From the NCBI GenBank assembly GCA_963765785.1, contig CAVXXW010000009.1:124001-188000 (forward strand): 64,000 nt of DNA, given 5' to 3'. A program made the translations under genes and the position numbers. The first letter of the stretch is position 1; every line of letters begins with the position of its first letter. This DNA is from AC-32 sp963765785 (lineage in GTDB: Bacteria > Actinomycetota > Thermoleophilia > Gaiellales > Gaiellaceae). This document shows, in pieces, positions 7,903 through 16,093 of the stretch. Under the pieces are notes generated by a model. It was not told the DNA's origin and searched no databases. It saw only the letters and a list, made by a program, of their open reading frames with translations.

Positions 7903-8574
7903 TTGCGGCGGTTGAGATTGGTGCTGGCCGACGACCACGGCCTGATGGTCGAGGCGGTCAAGCTGGCGCTCGGCGGACACTCGGAGTTCGAGGTCGTCGG
8001 CATCGCGGAGAACGGCAGCCAGGTGCTGCCTGTCGCGCAGCGGACGGGCCCTGACCTGATCGTCCTCGACCTGCGCATGCCCGGCATGGACGGGCTCACG
8101 TGCATCCGTCTCCTGCAGGCGCGGATGCCGGCGGTGAAGATTGTCGTCCTCTCGGGGATCGACTCCGACGAGCTCGCCGAAGAGGCTCTGCGGCTCGGAG
8201 CGAGCGCGTTCATCGCGAAGGGGATCGACCCGGCCGAGCTTCCCGGCGCCTTGCTCGCGGCGTACGAGCAGCGCGTGACCGACCCGATCGGTCGCGCCGA
8301 GCACGACCGCACGACCGCGGCCCGCGAGGCAGGGCTGACTGACCGCGAGCTCGAGATCCTGAGGTCGGTCGGCGAGGGCCGGTCGAACCGCGAGATCGGC
8401 AAGCAGCTGTGGCTCGCCGAGCAGACGGTCAAGTTCCACCTGACCAACATCTACCGCAAGCTCGGCGTCAGCAGCCGCACCGAGGCGCTGCACTGGGCCT
8501 ACGGCAACGGCGTGCTGGATGCGGGGGTCGACGCCGACGCGGAAGCGCTGCTGCTGCGGCACTCAGGGCGCTAG
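7903..8574 (+). CDS. NarL/FixJ-family response regulator
   Basis: 223 aa. Receiver with D10/D11, phospho-acceptor D56 (LIVLDLRMPGMDG), LSGID and the K of FIAKG; LuxR helix-turn-helix near residues 150-205. The 19-residue recognition-helix block AEQTVKFHLTNIYRKLGVS is identical to that of the divergent regulator at 7027-7668, so the two may bind the same sites. Starts with TTG after GGAGGGG (good spacing). Its last 12 bp overlap the 3' end of the convergent small gene at 8563. Confidence 0.9.
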   Translation: MRRLRLVLADDHGLMVEAVKLALGGHSEFEVVGIAENGSQVLPVAQRTGPDLIVLDLRMPGMDGLTCIRLLQARMPAVKIVVLSGIDSDELAEEALRLGASAFIAKGIDPAELPGALLAAYEQRVTDPIGRAEHDRTTAAREAGLTDRELEILRSVGEGRSNREIGKQLWLAEQTVKFHLTNIYRKLGVSSRTEALHWAYGNGVLDAGVDADAEALLLRHSGR

Positions 8575-8790
8575 CAGCGCCCGAACCCGGCCGTGCCGCG
8601 CCCGCCAGGCGCGGAGGAAGAACGCGAGCTCGACCCGCGCCTCGTGCTCGTCGGCCGCCGAGGGGTGCTCGACCGAGCACGACCGCGGTCCCGTGCGCAG
8701 CGCTGGGCAGCCGCCGCGCCGGAACGAGTCGATCAGGTCGTCGAGCAGTTCCGGGCGGTCGACGTGGACGCTGAGCGTTCTACGACACAC
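8563..8790 (-). CDS. Small hypothetical protein coupled to the prepilin peptidase gene (75 aa)
   Basis: 75 aa if the GTG at 8790 is used; this start overlaps the end of the prepilin peptidase frame by 11 bp. The region VHVDRPELLDDLIDSFRRGGC looks coding, followed by VELAFFLRAWRARHG. Two Cys residues lie mid-protein (GGCPALRTGPRSCSVEHPS). No family recognised. Translational coupling to the peptidase is inferred from the overlap. Confidence 0.5.
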   Translation of the reverse strand: MCRRTLSVHVDRPELLDDLIDSFRRGGCPALRTGPRSCSVEHPSAADEHEARVELAFFLRAWRARHGRVRALLAP

Positions 8791-9337
8791 CGGCCAGCAG
8801 GAGAGTCGCCAGCGCGCCGACGGCGAGGAACGGCCCGAGCGGCAGCGTCCGCCTGAGGGCCGAGCGTCCGTCGCGCGCAAGTAGCGCAAGGCCAATCGCT
8901 GCGACGAGACCGAAGCCGATCAGCAGCGCGGTTAGGACGTGGGTGCCGAGCAGCGCGCCGAGCAGGAGCGCCAGCTTGGCGTCGCCCATGCCGAGGTCTC
9001 CCGGGCGGATCGCGGCGGCCGCCGCCAGGAACCCGCCGGCCGCGAGCGCGCAGAGCGCGTGCTCGGCGAAGGAACGCGGGCCGAGCAGCGCCGACGCCGC
9101 GGTCACCACGAACGCCGCCGGCAGCACGATTCGGTTCGGCAGCAGCCGCGTCTCGAGATCGATCGCCGCGACCCAGACGAGCACGGCTGCGGTCGCCGCC
9201 TCGACCATGCTCCAGCCCGAGAGCCCGTGTCGCCCGAGCACCGCCATGCCGACTACGGCGGCGACCACCGAGGTCGCGGCGGTGCGCGCCGGACGGAGCG
9301 GCGTCGGTGGCGCGAGGGCTGAGGTCGTCTCGGTCAT
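8780..9337 (-). CDS. tadV: Prepilin peptidase of the Tad pilus (A24 family)
   Basis: 185 aa, polytopic membrane aspartyl protease that removes the leader peptide of Flp-type prepilins. The two catalytic aspartates are visible: AIDLETRLLPN (first Asp) and GMGDAKLALL (GxGD motif). There are ~5-6 hydrophobic segments. It lacks the N-terminal methylase/zinc domain of PilD, as is normal for short TadV/CpaA peptidases. It reads away from the pilin genes, whose first leader starts 44 bp beyond its ATG, so the intergenic region 9338-9512 likely holds divergent promoters. Confidence 0.88.
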   Translation of the reverse strand: MTETTSALAPPTPLRPARTAATSVVAAVVGMAVLGRHGLSGWSMVEAATAAVLVWVAAIDLETRLLPNRIVLPAAFVVTAASALLGPRSFAEHALCALAAGGFLAAAAAIRPGDLGMGDAKLALLLGALLGTHVLTALLIGFGLVAAIGLALLARDGRSALRRTLPLGPFLAVGALATLLLAGVS

Positions 9338-9380
9338 CGCGCCTCACTCTCGCGGACCGCGACTCGGAGAGTCTGCAACC

Positions 9381-9465
9381 AAGGGCTAGCCGGGTCAGGA
9401 CCTTCGTGGGTGGGTCGGCCGGACCGGCGGCGGCTCAATGCGCACCGTAACCACACCCTGACAGG
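9381..9465 (+). promoter_or_regulatory. Conserved leader element, copy 1 (upstream of flp1)
   Basis: Two blocks are shared with the region upstream of the second pilin. AAGGGCT-GC followed by GGTCAGGACCTTCGTGGG lies at 9381-9414, and GTAACCA-ACC--GACAGG at 9447-9465. AAGG and CCTT within the first block can pair. The distance from the block to the pilin ATG is 132 nt here and 127 nt in copy 2. It may be a promoter/operator or a structured 5' leader; I cannot tell which. Confidence 0.5.
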
Positions 9466-9492
9466 ACCGTTTCGTGCACGCCTCCTGTCGGA

Positions 9493-9510
9493 CTTACCTG
9501 GGGAGGTAAG
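9493..9510 (+). promoter_or_regulatory. Hairpin covering the ribosome binding site of flp1
   Basis: CTTACCT (9493-9499), loop GGGG, AGGTAAG (9504-9510): a perfect 7-bp stem that buries the AGGT of the Shine-Dalgarno sequence GGGGAGGT three bases before the ATG. The same hairpin occurs before flp2. Confidence 0.6.
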
Positions 9511-9512
9511 GG

Positions 9513-9731
9513 ATGCACAACCTGTACGAGAAGGCCTCGCTGTTGCTCGGCCGCGTGCTGACGATCAGCCGCGACGACCTCAAGCGCGAGAACGGCCAGG
9601 GCGCGACGGAGTACGGCCTCGTCATCGCCTTCGTCGTCCTGTCGATCGCTCTGACGGTCGGCCTCATGGGCGCCGCGATCACGAACTTCCTTGGTCGCGT
9701 CGCCGGCAAGCTCGACCTCCTGGTTCCGTAG
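9513..9731 (+). CDS. flp: Flp-type pilin (type IVb prepilin) 1
   Basis: 72 aa prepilin, the building block of the Tad pilus. A 28-residue charged leader ends at Gly28 and is followed by QGATEYGLVIAFVV. This fits the type IVb signature G-x4-E-Y, with Glu at +5 and Tyr at +6 of the ~44-residue mature chain, which is mostly one hydrophobic helix. The leader is unusually long for Flp (often 10-20 residues). ATG follows GGGGAGGTAAGGG. Probable substrate of the prepilin peptidase at 8780-9337; assembled by TadA/TadB/TadC encoded downstream. Confidence 0.92.
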   Translation: MHNLYEKASLLLGRVLTISRDDLKRENGQGATEYGLVIAFVVLSIALTVGLMGAAITNFLGRVAGKLDLLVP

Positions 9732-9870
9732 GGACCGGTGGCATCGCGAGCGCCGGAGAAGCAGTGGACGGACACAACGCTCTTCCGGCGACGTCGATCT
9801 GCGGGCATGGGCGCCGCCAGCCGCGGCGCTCACGCCTGCAGTCGGGATCGATGGAGGCCCGGCTGCACCG

Positions 9871-9953
9871 AAGGGCTGGCGCGGTCAGGACCTTCGTGGG
9901 TGGGGCGGCGGCTCCCGCCGCTGCTGAATGGCTACGTAACCAACCAAGACAGG
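9871..9953 (+). promoter_or_regulatory. Conserved leader element, copy 2 (upstream of flp2)
   Basis: Second copy of the pilin leader: block 1 at 9871-9904 (AAGGGCTGGC then GGTCAGGACCTTCGTGGG) and block 2 at 9936-9953 (GTAACCAACCAAGACAGG). Between and around the blocks the sequence differs from copy 1, which makes the retained blocks look functional. Confidence 0.5.
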
Positions 9954-9977
9954 CGGCGATGGACAGCCGTCTGGCGC

Positions 9978-9995
9978 CTTACCTGGGGAGGTAGG
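9978..9995 (+). promoter_or_regulatory. Hairpin covering the ribosome binding site of flp2
   Basis: CTTACCT (9978-9984), loop GGGG, AGGTAGG (9989-9995): 7-bp stem with one T-G pair, again including the Shine-Dalgarno sequence immediately before the ATG at 9998. Confidence 0.6.
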
Positions 9996-9997
9996 AG

Positions 9998-10216
9998 ATG
10001 CGCAACCTGTACGAGCAGGCCACCCTCGCGCTCGGCCGCGTGCTGACGATCAGCCGCGACGACCTCAAGCGCGAGAACGGCCAGGGCGCGACGGAGTACG
10101 GCCTCGTCATCGCCTTCGTTGTTCTGTCGATCGCTCTGACGGTCGGCGTCATGGGCACCGCGATCACCGGGTTCCTCGGTCGCGTGGCCGGCAAGCTCAA
10201 CCTGCTGGTTCCGTAG
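9998..10216 (+). CDS. flp: Flp-type pilin (type IVb prepilin) 2
   Basis: 72 aa, a close paralogue of the pilin at 9513: residues 14-30 (RVLTISRDDLKRENGQG) and the ATEYGLVIAFVVLSIALTVG core are the same. Differences are confined to the first dozen residues (RNLYEQATLA against HNLYEKASLL) and a few C-terminal positions (GVMGTAITGF against GLMGAAITNF). The cleavage site after Gly28 and Glu+5 are kept, so both copies should be processed and assembled. It is followed 32 bp later by tadE in the same direction. Confidence 0.92.
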   Translation: MRNLYEQATLALGRVLTISRDDLKRENGQGATEYGLVIAFVVLSIALTVGVMGTAITGFLGRVAGKLNLLVP

Positions 10217-10248
10217 GGGCCGGTGCAATCGCGAGGGCTGGAGAAGCG

Positions 10249-10800
10249 GTGGACACCACACACAAGCACGCCGCGTCCGGCGCTCGCCGAGACGTGCAGG
10301 CGTGGACTCCGCGAGCGATCGCGGCGTCCACGTCTCTGCGTCGAAGCGCGCGGAGCGAGTCGGGGCAGGCGGCGGTCGAGTTCGGCCTCGTCGTCCCGTT
10401 CGTCTGCCTGCTGATCTGGGCGCTTGTCCAGTTCGGTCTGGCGCTGAACTACTACATCGACGTCACACACCTCGCGAACGAGGGCGCGCGCCTGGCGGCC
10501 GTGGTCGGCAACGGAGCGCAGCCCGGCGGCGACTTGAAGAGCTGGATCCAGCAGCAGGCGGAGACTGCCGACCTGCGCAACGGCACCGGCGACGTCAGCT
10601 CGCCCACGAAGGTCTGCGTGACGTTCCTGCCTGGCCCGACCGGCACGACGGGTCAGATCGGCGACCCCGTCCAGGTGACGGTCTCGGCGCCGTACAAGTG
10701 GATTCCGTTCATCGGCGGCGGCACGCTGAACATCCAGAGCTCCTCGACGATGCGGCTCGAGCAGCTCCCGACGTTCTCCGCGGGGTGCTACTCGCCATGA
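10249..10800 (+). CDS. tadE: TadE-like minor pseudopilin
   Basis: 183 aa. After a ~39-residue basic leader comes SESGQAAVEFGLVVPFVC, where Gly39 and the Glu at +5 match a prepilin-peptidase site, then one transmembrane helix (to ~residue 65) and an extracytoplasmic domain (YYIDVTHLANEGARLAAVV is typical of TadE). GTG at 10249 is chosen because GGAG lies at correct spacing. It overlaps the next gene by 4 bp (ATGA), so the two are translationally coupled. TadE-type pseudopilins are thought to initiate or cap the Flp pilus. Confidence 0.85.
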   Translation: MDTTHKHAASGARRDVQAWTPRAIAASTSLRRSARSESGQAAVEFGLVVPFVCLLIWALVQFGLALNYYIDVTHLANEGARLAAVVGNGAQPGGDLKSWIQQQAETADLRNGTGDVSSPTKVCVTFLPGPTGTTGQIGDPVQVTVSAPYKWIPFIGGGTLNIQSSSTMRLEQLPTFSAGCYSP

Positions 10801-12728
10801 TCGTCGGCTCGCGCTCCTGGCCCACCGAACAGCGCGGCAGCGTCGCCGTGCTCTTCGCGTGCCTCCTGCCGGTCCTGCTGCTGGCGCTCGCGCTTGCGAT
10901 CGACGTCGGCAACTGGTTCGTGCACAAGCGCCACCTGCAGATGCAGGCCGACGCCGCGGCGCTCGCGGGCGGCGCCTACTTCAGCGACTGCTTCTCGTCC
11001 GACCCGGGCGTCTCGGGCGCGGCCGACACGAAGATCGAGAGCGCAGCAACCAGCTACGCCGGCAACGCAGCGAGCGCCTACAACCTCCAGATCGGGGGCG
11101 GCGCGGCGCGCGTGACGACGCTCTTCAACAGCAAGACCTTCGCGGTCGGCGGGCCGGCCGCCGACGACACCGAGACGAGCGGGCCCTGCGAGACGCCGCA
11201 CCTGATGCTCGATGTCAAGCAGACCGAGGCGAACGTTCCGTACATCCTCGGCTCACTGGTCGACGCGATCGTGCCCGGCTCCTCGACGGTCGTGCCCGCC
11301 ATCGACGCGCGGGCCCGTGTCCAGCTGAAGTCGGTTCGAATCCTGTCCGGCATGCTGCCGCTTGCCGTCCCGGACGTGAACCCGAAGCATGTCGCGATGA
11401 CGTTCGTGAACGAGTCGACGGGCGCGTCGCTCGGCACGTTCTCGCTCACCAAGGGGGCGGCGGCAGGGGGCCTCAACTACTGGAGCGGCAATGCGGCGGT
11501 GACGCTGCCGGCCACGGCCAGCGGCCTGCGCATCGGTACGAGGGTCAGCCTGGGCGGCGTCGACGGGAACTGCGCCGGCACGGCGGCCGGAGTCGGGTTC
11601 GTCTGCTACGACAACGCGACCACCGGCATCGGCCTCGCTGCGATCCGCGACTACGCGACCGGGACCGGCACGCTCACGTCGCCGAAGCTCCAGGACGTCT
11701 GGCCGCTTTCGCGTGCGGCCTGTTCCCTCGGGACACCGTCGCCGTTCTTCTCGGACGCGACGCTCGCCGGTGCGACGAGCTGCGCGGTGGATGTCTACGC
11801 CCGCGTGAGCGCCGGCGCGAGCTACGCGTCGGGAACGCTGACGGCCACCGTCAACGGCGTGACCCGAACGCTGACGGCGCCCGCCACCGCCACCGGCGAC
11901 TGGGTGACCGCGACTCCGTTCACGATTCCAGCCGACAGCGGGCCGTACGACGTCAGCCTCAACTGGACGTGCCCCTCGGGCTGCCCGAAGAAGGGGATCG
12001 ACTTCCCGGCGGTGCAGCGCGTCTACTCGGGCACCGATCTCAGCTCCGGCCCGGTCGAATGGCTGGACATCTCCGAGGCAGGCACTCGCAGCTACTCGGG
12101 AACCCCGGGCGCGCACACGTTTGCGGTCACCGTGGGCGTCAAGGGCAGCCTCGACCTGTCGACTTCGGCGCAGACGACGGCGCTGCGTCTGACCGGGGGC
12201 AGCCGCACTACGGCGATCGATTGCGACGCGACCGGCGCGAGCGCCTGGCGCACGGCGATCGTCAACGGCTGCCAGACGCCGTACCAGCTCAACTCGAGCG
12301 GTGTGTGCCCCGACCCGGCGCCGCCGGCCGGACCCGCCGACTGCGTGCCGGTCGAGCCGGGGAAGATGGCCAACTCCGCCGCCAGCGCGCTCAACACCCG
12401 CTATGCGACGTGCCCGGCGAACAACTGGCCGGGGCCGCTCTCCAACAGCGATCCGCGGATCGTGAAGCTGATAATCACGGACTTCTCCGCGCTCGACGGC
12501 AGCGGCAAGACGTCGGTGCCGGTCGACAACTTCGCCGCCTTCTACATCACCGGCTGGGACGGCGCGAGCTGCGGCAACAACCAGCCGTGGCCGTTCCCCG
12601 GCTCGTCGGACAAGGGCGACATCTGGGGCCACTTCATCAAGTACGTCGCCCCGGACCCGAACAGCGGCGGCACGGACGACTGCGACCCGAACGCGCTGAC
12701 GCCGTGCATCCCCGTACTCGTCAAGTGA
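10797..12728 (+). CDS. tadG: TadG-like Flp pilus assembly protein with long extracytoplasmic domain
   Basis: 643 aa. The N-terminal TadG module is clear: EQRGSVAVLFACLLPVLL and LALAIDVGNWFVHKRH form one membrane anchor, followed by LQMQADAAALAGG. The remaining ~570 residues are Thr/Ser/Gly-rich with several Cys pairs (CPSGCPKKG, GNCAGTAAGVGFVCYDN) and should lie outside the membrane. No DxSxS metal site was seen, so the von Willebrand domain often found in TadG is not evident; such a domain appears instead in the TadB fusion two kilobases downstream. ATGA overlap with tadE. Confidence 0.82.
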   Translation: MIVGSRSWPTEQRGSVAVLFACLLPVLLLALALAIDVGNWFVHKRHLQMQADAAALAGGAYFSDCFSSDPGVSGAADTKIESAATSYAGNAASAYNLQIGGGAARVTTLFNSKTFAVGGPAADDTETSGPCETPHLMLDVKQTEANVPYILGSLVDAIVPGSSTVVPAIDARARVQLKSVRILSGMLPLAVPDVNPKHVAMTFVNESTGASLGTFSLTKGAAAGGLNYWSGNAAVTLPATASGLRIGTRVSLGGVDGNCAGTAAGVGFVCYDNATTGIGLAAIRDYATGTGTLTSPKLQDVWPLSRAACSLGTPSPFFSDATLAGATSCAVDVYARVSAGASYASGTLTATVNGVTRTLTAPATATGDWVTATPFTIPADSGPYDVSLNWTCPSGCPKKGIDFPAVQRVYSGTDLSSGPVEWLDISEAGTRSYSGTPGAHTFAVTVGVKGSLDLSTSAQTTALRLTGGSRTTAIDCDATGASAWRTAIVNGCQTPYQLNSSGVCPDPAPPAGPADCVPVEPGKMANSAASALNTRYATCPANNWPGPLSNSDPRIVKLIITDFSALDGSGKTSVPVDNFAAFYITGWDGASCGNNQPWPFPGSSDKGDIWGHFIKYVAPDPNSGGTDDCDPNALTPCIPVLVK

Positions 12729-12750
12729 CAAGCGATTGGAGGTACCACCG

Positions 12751-13545
12751 ATGGAATTCGCACAGAAGCTGATCTCGACGAGGAGGGGCTCGCTGTACGT
12801 GGCGATGGGCGCGGCCTTGCTGGCCGGCGTCGCAATCCTCGTCTACCTCAACGGCTATCGAAGCAAGCTGCAGGCCGGCACGACGCCGGTGACGGTGCTG
12901 ATCGCCCGGACGACGATCCCGAAGGGGACGGCTGGCAGCGTGGTGGCGTCGAAGGCGATGTTCACCGCCACGACGATCCGCGAGAGCCAGCTGCGCGAGG
13001 GCGCGTTCAGCGACCCGAGCAGCCTCACGGGCAAGGTCGCGACGACTCAGGTCTACGAGGGCTCGCAGCTCACTGCCGGTGAGTTCTCGACGTCGTCGTC
13101 GGCGCTCGCCGGGACGCTCACCGACCGCGAGCGTGTCGTGTCGATCCCGCTCGACTCCTCGCACGGCCTGATCGGCGAGGTAGAGGTCGGCAACCACGTC
13201 GACGTCTACGCGGGCTTCAACGTCATCCCTGTGGGCCCGGGCGGTATTCCGGGCGGCGGCGGCCAGGCTCGGCCGGTGCTCCGGCAGATCATGTCCGACG
13301 TTCCGGTCGTCGCGATCAACAGTGGCTCCGGCGGCGTGGGGTCGCGGACGGCGAACGTCAGTCTGCAGGTCAACGACCAGCAGGCCGCAGAGCTCGCTTT
13401 CGCCTCGGACAACGGCAAGCTCTGGCTCTCGCTTCGGCCGAGCGCGGGCGCCAAGTCGTCCCCGCCGACCATCGTCACCGCTGAGACGCTCCTGCTGGGC
13501 GTGCGGCCGCTCCAGGCCCTGCGCTCGCTCGGAGGCCATCGATGA
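12751..13545 (+). CDS. cpaB: CpaB/RcpC-type Flp pilus assembly protein
   Basis: 264 aa. One N-terminal transmembrane helix (SLYVAMGAALLAGVAILVYL) followed by a SAF domain (VTVLIARTTIPKGTAGSVV, AMFTATTIRESQL) and the RcpC/CpaB C-terminal region (RVVSIPLDSSHGLIGEVEVGNHVDV). CpaB sits in the periplasm/cell-wall space at the secretin or exit site of Tad systems; in Gram-positives it is thought to guide the pilus through the wall. ATG at 12751 has GGAGG (12738-12742). It overlaps tadZ by 4 bp. Confidence 0.88.
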   Translation: MEFAQKLISTRRGSLYVAMGAALLAGVAILVYLNGYRSKLQAGTTPVTVLIARTTIPKGTAGSVVASKAMFTATTIRESQLREGAFSDPSSLTGKVATTQVYEGSQLTAGEFSTSSSALAGTLTDRERVVSIPLDSSHGLIGEVEVGNHVDVYAGFNVIPVGPGGIPGGGGQARPVLRQIMSDVPVVAINSGSGGVGSRTANVSLQVNDQQAAELAFASDNGKLWLSLRPSAGAKSSPPTIVTAETLLLGVRPLQALRSLGGHR

Positions 13546-14738
13546 CCAGCCCGGCTCCCAAGGTCTTCCTCGCCTTCGAGGACGGGCTCGACCCGCGCCC
13601 GATCGAGGACGCGCTCCCGCGCGGGACACGGGTCGAGCCGACGAGCCTCGGCGAGAACGGCAACGGCCCGCTCCTGGCGGAAGCAGCCGACGCGGAGCTC
13701 GTGGTGGTCGCGTGCACAGGGGACTCGCAGCCCGCGCTCGACCTGATCCAGGCCGCGAGCACGCAGCTGCAGGCCCGCCCGCCCGTGGTCGTGCTCTACT
13801 CGGGTAGCCCCAACGGCTTCATGGAGCGCGCGTTCGAGGCGGGAGCCGACGATCTGATCACGCTGCCGCAGCCGCGCGAACAGCTCGCGTTCGCGCTCGA
13901 GAAGGCGCTCGTGCGGCGCCGCGGGGTCAGCTCCTCGCAGCCCGGCAAGATGATCGCCGTTCTCGGGCCGAAGGGCGGCACGGGGAAGACGCTCACGGCG
14001 TGCAACCTCGCCGAGGCTCTCGCGGGCGCCGGCGCTTCGCCGGTGATCGTCGATCTCGACCTGCAGTTCGGCGACGTCGGGCTCGCGCTCGGGCTCAGGC
14101 CCCAGCGCACGATCCACGACCTCGCGGTCGCGGGCGGCTCACTCGACGCCGAGAAGCTCCAGAGCTTCCTCGCGCACCACCCGTCGGGAGCCTCGGCGCT
14201 GCTCGCGCCGGTGCGCCCGGACCAGGCCGCGAGCGTCTCGCCGGCGTTCCTGCGCTCGGTGTTCGAGCTCCTGCGCACGCTGCACGACTTCGTGATCGTG
14301 GACACTCCGCCGGCGTTCACCCCCGAGGTGATCGCGGCGATCGACAGCGCCTCCCACATCTGCCTGGTTGGCATGCTCGACGCGCTCTCGCTGAAGGACA
14401 CGAAGATCGGGCTCGAGACGCTCTCGCAGATGGGCTACGACCCGCGCGAGGTCACGATCGTCCTGAACCGGGCCGACACGAGCGTCGGCATCACCATGTC
14501 GGACGTCGAACGCCTGCTCGGCCGTCGGCCCAACGTGCTCGTGCCGAGCGACCGCGCGATCCCGACCGCCATCACGGACGGCCGGACGATCGTGGGCGCC
14601 GATCCCGACTCGTCGGCGGCGCGTGTGTTCACCTCGCTCGCGCAGACCTACCTCGCGGGCGGCAAGACCCCGCGCCTGCAGCCGCTCCAGCCGGCACCAC
14701 GCCGGCGGCTCGGCCTGATCAAGAAGGGAGCTGCGTGA
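13542..14738 (+). CDS. tadZ: TadZ/CpaE-like ParA-family ATPase
   Basis: 398 aa. Residues ~1-125 look like a degenerate receiver domain (VFLAFEDGLDPRPIED, VVVACTGDSQPALDLI); a MinD/ParA ATPase follows with the deviant Walker A GPKGGTGKT near residue 142, Walker A' DLDLQFGDVGLAL and the DTPP motif (HDFVIVDTPPAF). TadZ proteins localise the Tad machine to the pole or membrane. Stop and start overlap on both sides (ATGA with cpaB, TGATG with tadA), placing it firmly in the pilus operon. Confidence 0.88.
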   Translation: MTSPAPKVFLAFEDGLDPRPIEDALPRGTRVEPTSLGENGNGPLLAEAADAELVVVACTGDSQPALDLIQAASTQLQARPPVVVLYSGSPNGFMERAFEAGADDLITLPQPREQLAFALEKALVRRRGVSSSQPGKMIAVLGPKGGTGKTLTACNLAEALAGAGASPVIVDLDLQFGDVGLALGLRPQRTIHDLAVAGGSLDAEKLQSFLAHHPSGASALLAPVRPDQAASVSPAFLRSVFELLRTLHDFVIVDTPPAFTPEVIAAIDSASHICLVGMLDALSLKDTKIGLETLSQMGYDPREVTIVLNRADTSVGITMSDVERLLGRRPNVLVPSDRAIPTAITDGRTIVGADPDSSAARVFTSLAQTYLAGGKTPRLQPLQPAPRRRLGLIKKGAA

Positions 14739-16093
14739 TGGAACTGCACGAGCGTCTTTCCAACGCGAACGGCGACGCCAAGGTCTGGAACGAGGCCGCC
14801 GACCCGTTCGCCGAGGTCAAGAACCGAATTCACCTCGCGATCGTGAGCGAGCTGGGCCCGCGGCTGTTCGAGGTCGACGGCGGCTCTGCCTCGGGCCGCG
14901 ACCGCGTCGTGAGCGAGATCCGGGCCCAGCTCCAGCAGGAGGCCGGGCTCTCGCGGGAGGACCGGGAGCAGATCGCGTCCGAGATCGCCGACGACATCTT
15001 CGGCTACGGCCCGCTCGAGCGGCTGCTGCCCGACCAGACGATCTCCGAGATCATGGTCAACGGGCCGCATGAGATCTGGATCGAGCGGCGCGGCCTGCTC
15101 TCTTTGACGCCGCTCCGCTTCTCGGACGAGTCGCACCTGAGGCGGATCATCACGAAGATGGTCGGTCAGATCGGCCGGCGTATCGACGAGTCGTCCCCGA
15201 TGGTGGAGGCGCGCCTGCCCGACGGCTCGCGCGTCCACGCGATTGTCCCGCCGCTGTCGCTCACGGGGCCGCTGCTGACGATCCGGAAGTTCGCGCAGAA
15301 CCGCTTCGCGATGGACGAGCTCGTCGAGATCGGGACGCTCTCGGCCGGGGCGGCCGACTTCATGGCGCGCTGCGTCCAGGCCGACCTGAACATGCTGATC
15401 TCTGGCGGAACGGGCACGGGCAAGACGACGCTCTTGAACGCGCTCTCCGCAGCCGTGCCCGGCGGCGACCGGATCATCACGATCGAGGACGCGGCCGAGC
15501 TCCAGCTCTCGCAGGAGCACGTGCTGCGGCTCGAGTCCCGCCCGAAGAACATCGAGGGCGAGGGCGAGATCACGATCCGCGACCTCGTCCGCAACGCCCT
15601 GCGCATGCGGCCCGACCGGATCATCGTCGGCGAGGTCCGCGGCGCGGAGGCGCTGGACATGCTCCAGGCGATGAACACGGGCCACGAGGGCTCGCTGTCC
15701 ACCGTCCACGCGAACTCGACGCGCGACGCGCTGAGCCGGCTCGAGACGATGGTGCTGATGGCCGGGTTCGACCTGCCGGTGAAGGCGATCCGGCAGCAGG
15801 TCTCCTCGGCCCTCGACGTGATCGTCCAGCTGGAGCGCCTCGACGACGGCACGCGCCACGTGACCGCGATCGCCGAGGTGCAGCGGATGGAGGGCGACAC
15901 GATCACTCTGCAGAACCTGTTCGAGTTCCACGTCGACAAGGTGGAGGCCGACCGCACCGTAGTCGGCGAGCTGTTGCCCACGGGCCTGCGGCCCGTGTTC
16001 CTGCCGAAGTTCGCCAGACACGGGGTCGAGCTTCCGCCCGACCTGTTCGGCTCGCCGTTCACGGCGATGTACGGCGCGGGGGCGGACCGATGA
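14738..16093 (+). CDS. tadA: TadA/CpaF-type secretion ATPase
   Basis: 451 aa, hexameric type II/IV secretion ATPase that powers pilus assembly. N-terminal ~130 residues include the CpaF-specific region (GYGPLERLLPDQTISEIMV); Walker A SGGTGTGKTTLLNAL lies near residue 225, then the Asp box (ITIEDAAELQL), Walker B (RIIVGEVRGAEAL) and the His box (GHEGSLSTVHAN). All catalytic elements are intact. ATG follows AAGAAGGGAG. It overlaps tadZ by 1 bp and tadB by 4 bp. Confidence 0.93.
   Translation: MELHERLSNANGDAKVWNEAADPFAEVKNRIHLAIVSELGPRLFEVDGGSASGRDRVVSEIRAQLQQEAGLSREDREQIASEIADDIFGYGPLERLLPDQTISEIMVNGPHEIWIERRGLLSLTPLRFSDESHLRRIITKMVGQIGRRIDESSPMVEARLPDGSRVHAIVPPLSLTGPLLTIRKFAQNRFAMDELVEIGTLSAGAADFMARCVQADLNMLISGGTGTGKTTLLNALSAAVPGGDRIITIEDAAELQLSQEHVLRLESRPKNIEGEGEITIRDLVRNALRMRPDRIIVGEVRGAEALDMLQAMNTGHEGSLSTVHANSTRDALSRLETMVLMAGFDLPVKAIRQQVSSALDVIVQLERLDDGTRHVTAIAEVQRMEGDTITLQNLFEFHVDKVEADRTVVGELLPTGLRPVFLPKFARHGVELPPDLFGSPFTAMYGAGADR

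Larger units (their letters stand above)
9381..10216 (+). repeat. Tandem duplication of leader plus pilin gene (period ~485-490 bp)
   Basis: Unit 1 (9381-9731) and unit 2 (9871-10216) each contain the conserved leader blocks, the Shine-Dalgarno hairpin and a 72-codon pilin gene. The coding parts are nearly identical while the spacer between blocks has diverged, so the duplication is not recent and leader and gene have been kept together. Confidence 0.75.

Noticed and set aside
9381..9512. A c-di-GMP riboswitch in the pilin leader
   Set aside because: Tempting because an HD-GYP gene is present in the window, but the GEMM-type core motifs could not be found; only sequence conservation between the two leaders is supported.
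10859..12772. A second long forward frame inside tadG
   Set aside because: Same-strand shadow frame rich in Arg; the tadG frame has the TadG anchor and fits the ATGA overlap with tadE.
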